Origin: Merluccius polli
Lineage: Eukaryota; Chordata; Actinopteri; Gadiformes; Merlucciidae
Assembly (NCBI GenBank): GCA_030340625.1
Contig: JAOPHQ010004843.1
Coordinates: forward strand, 62,001 to 126,000
Length of the DNA: 64,000 nucleotides
Direction: 5' to 3'
A model generated the notes under the pieces. That model had not been told where the DNA came from. It was given only the letters and a program-made list of their open reading frames with translations, and searched no databases. Position numbers and translations under genes: made by a program. Below, piece by piece: positions 37,280 through 64,000 of this stretch (position 1 is the stretch's first letter; every line of letters begins with the position of its first letter).

Positions 37280-37548
37280 GTCACTTTATAGTTACATTTA
37301 TTTGTATATGTATATTATCTTCATTTCAGTGTATATATTTCTCCTATATATTTCATATATTTATTGCCATTGGCCTCTATATTTGTGTTTTATATTTCTA
37401 CTTATATTTAATTTTCTATTCTGCACTTTTGTATTTACACAGATTTTTCTACATCTTGAGCAGAGCAATATTATGACAAACAATTTCCCTCGGGATTAAT
37501 AAAGAATCTGAATCCGAATCTGAATCTGGATCTGAATCTGAATCAAAC
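37280..37548 (+). mobile_element. LINE-tail-like AT-rich stretch ending in a (GAATCT)n-type repeat
   Basis: AT-rich DNA ending TTTCCCTCGGGATTAATAAAG, followed by repeats of TCTGAATC-type hexamers at about 37503-37545. A similar end, TTTCCCCTCAGGATTAATAA, occurs at 52396, so this is a shared retroelement 3' end. The rest of 36791-37280 shows nothing recognisable. Confidence 0.45.
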
Positions 37549-37587
37549 AAACCCGCGCTTCTTCGGCCTCTGTCGTCAGACCCGTGA

Positions 37588-37597
37588 GCGCATGCGC
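37588..37597. promoter_or_regulatory. NRF1-type motif GCGCATGCGC
   Basis: Perfect 10-base palindrome matching the NRF1 consensus, about 450 bases upstream of the ryk start codon in CpG-rich DNA. Binding is inferred from the motif only. Confidence 0.55.
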
Positions 37598-37918
37598 AGC
37601 AGCCCTCTCTCTTTCCCACAGACTGAAAAGTGGGACAGCAGGGAAGGAAGAAGCTATGGACGGGGGGGAATACTGGCTATACTAGCTAGATAACTTTTTT
37701 GAGGCGCTTTTATCGTGTGTACGCGTACGAGTATGAAAGTTTACCGGAGCTCAACGCCCGGCGTTTGTGATTAAAAGCGCTGGGATTTAATTCAACACTG
37801 GAAAACCCGAGGACGCCCGACCGCGGCCGATCACCACAGTCCGCTTCTCCTAGTTAGCTAGTGTGGCTAGCTGGCATCGCGAGAACACCGCGACCAACCA
37901 CCACGGACGAGCTGTGGA

Positions 37919-37928
37919 TCTCGCGAGA
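37919..37928. promoter_or_regulatory. TCTCGCGAGA promoter palindrome
   Basis: Perfect match to the TCTCGCGAGA element known from many vertebrate housekeeping promoters (bound by Kaiso/ZBTB33-type factors). A half copy at 37877-37889 shares the following bases, so the motif looks locally duplicated. Confidence 0.5.
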
Positions 37929-38006
37929 ACACCCATTAAAAGAGTCGTTGAGTCGTGTGGATAACAAAAAAAGTGCGGTTTTTAGACGTTATTGAGGTCC
38001 AGAGTA

Positions 38007-38038
38007 ATGTTGCCTCCCGGGGTCAACTTTAGATACGG

Positions 38039-38042
<4 letters not shown>
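38007..38042 (+). promoter_or_regulatory. uORF overlapping the first ryk start codon
   Basis: ATG at 38007 opens a 12-codon frame ending in TGA at 38040-38042. The stop overlaps the upstream ryk ATG (38039-38041) in the arrangement ATGA. The uORF start has a purine at -3; the ATG at 38039 has C at -3 and is weak. A second in-frame ATG (38093, G at -3) lies downstream. Confidence 0.55.
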
Positions 38043-62987
<24,945 letters not shown>

Positions 62988-63249
62988 GTAAGTAAACGTC
63001 TCTGTCTCTCTCTCTGTCTCTCCCTCTCGCTCTGTCTGTTGTCAAATGTGATGATAAAGTGGGAGGCAGGATTAGTAAAGTAGAGTCTACACACCCTACC
63101 TTCTTGACTATGGGACGTAGTATGTCTGATTCAGGTGCAGGAATAGTACAGAGAGGCTGTGGGTGGGTGGTGGGGGGTGGCATATTGGGCTGAGAGACTG
63201 ATGGAGAGAGACAGTTACAGAGAACAGGAGAGAGTGTGGGAGACAGAGG

Positions 63250-63333
63250 TGGAGAGAGTGGGTATGTGGGAGGGAGGGAGGGGGGGGAGGGGGGGGAGGG
63301 AGGGAGGGAGGGGGGGGGGGGGGGGGGGGGGAG

Positions 63334-63408
<75 letters not shown>

Positions 63409-63440
63409 CAGAGAGACAGAGACAGAGACAGAGAGAGAGA
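63250..63440. repeat. G-rich (GGGA)n, poly-G, (GA)n and (GACAGA)n
   Basis: GGGAGGGAGG repeats, about 21 G at 63311-63331, then (GA)n to about 63375 and GACAGA hexamers. CT-rich DNA follows to the window end (63760-64000). Long Ser/Leu and Arg/Glu frames here are artefacts. Confidence 0.93.
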
Positions 63441-64000
63441 TGCATACTTCAGTTGATGCACTCTCTATCAGTTGCCCATCTAGACCCAGTCGCTCCTGTC
63501 TCGCGGGGGGCGGGGCAGGGCTTTTATTCTCGAGCCCATTGTGAATCTCAGTGCCTGGGCAACACAGCTCCATTAGCCGGCCCCTGCTGGAGCTCCTCTC
63601 TTCTGCCTGGGTGGCCCCGCCGAGCCCAGGGGCCTCTGGAGCTCTTAGTGGGCGGCTGAGGAGCGCTCCCCGGACACTGGAGACGGGGCCGCTGGTATTT
63701 CAGAGGGGCCTGCTCCATTAATGTGGGGTGTGGTGGTGGTGGGGGGGGGGGGGTTCTCTATCTCTTTCTTTCTCTCCATCCCTCACCTCTCTCTTTCTCC
63801 TCGCTTTCTCTCCATCCCTCAACTCTCTTTCTCCTTGCTTTCTCTCCATCCCTCACCTCTGTCTTTCTTCTCGCTCCTTTCTGTCTATCCTCGCCCTTTC
63901 TCTCGCCTCTCTCTCTACTTCTCCCCAGCTCTCCCCTCCTCTCTTTTTCTCCATCCCTCCCGTCCTTCCATCCCCTCTTTCTTTCTTTCTGTCTCCCTTT

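Larger units (their letters stand above)
37560..38038 (+). promoter_or_regulatory. ryk: ryk CpG-rich promoter and 5' UTR
   Basis: GC- and CpG-rich, in contrast to the AT-rich DNA on its left, and it runs into ryk exon 1. It carries a perfect NRF1-type palindrome (GCGCATGCGC, 37588-37597) and the palindrome TCTCGCGAGA (37919-37928), both typical of TATA-less vertebrate promoters. TCGCGAGAACACC is present twice (37877 and 37921). No TATA box is evident, and the start site cannot be placed exactly. Confidence 0.7.

Overview
The window is vertebrate, almost certainly teleost fish, nuclear DNA. Genes are split into small phase-1 exons by GT-AG introns. The introns are full of long (CA)n/(GT)n, (GA)n and poly-G tracts, minisatellites, tRNA-like SINEs, L2-type LINE tails, and non-autonomous hAT and TTAA-targeting elements. 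I cannot name the species from sequence alone; extreme microsatellite density occurs in cod-like fishes among others.

Positions 1-36,425 hold most of sned1 (sushi, nidogen and EGF-like domains 1) on the + strand. Thirty exons can be placed, from inside the NIDO domain to the stop codon at 35,532-35,534, followed by a 3' UTR with AATAAA at 36,403. The protein order is NIDO, ten EGF modules, one sushi/CCP module, four EGF modules, three fibronectin type III modules, a basic linker, one EGF module and a Cys-rich C-terminus. The signal-peptide exon(s) lie upstream of the window. One late EGF exon (near 31,813) has lost its 5' half in a (GT)n/(G)n tract, probably an assembly collapse.

About 1.1 kb downstream, a CpG-rich promoter (about 37,560-38,040; NRF1-type and TCTCGCGAGA motifs) starts ryk, the Wnt-binding RYK receptor. 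Exon 1 (signal peptide) is followed by an 18.1 kb intron, then exons 2-4 (WIF domain) and exon 5 (juxtamembrane ectodomain). The transmembrane and pseudokinase exons lie beyond the window. The two genes are head to tail with no visible functional link; SNED1 is a secreted matrix protein and RYK a membrane receptor.

The rest is repeat biology, and that is where the unusual material lies. (i) A DD36E Tc1/mariner element with matching 30-bp ends, a TA duplication and an open transposase frame sits at 53,466-54,673. (ii) A four-deep nest (hAT > L2 LINE > hAT > hAT MITE) ends 46 bp before ryk exon 3. (iii) A 41-bp minisatellite is an internally expanded piece of a tRNA-like SINE. It was hit three times by hAT elements, and two other SINE copies carry TTAA elements at the same TTAA. 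(iv) One core sequence is shared by elements with different ends. I found no evidence for a new cellular pathway, CRISPR array or unknown gene system here.
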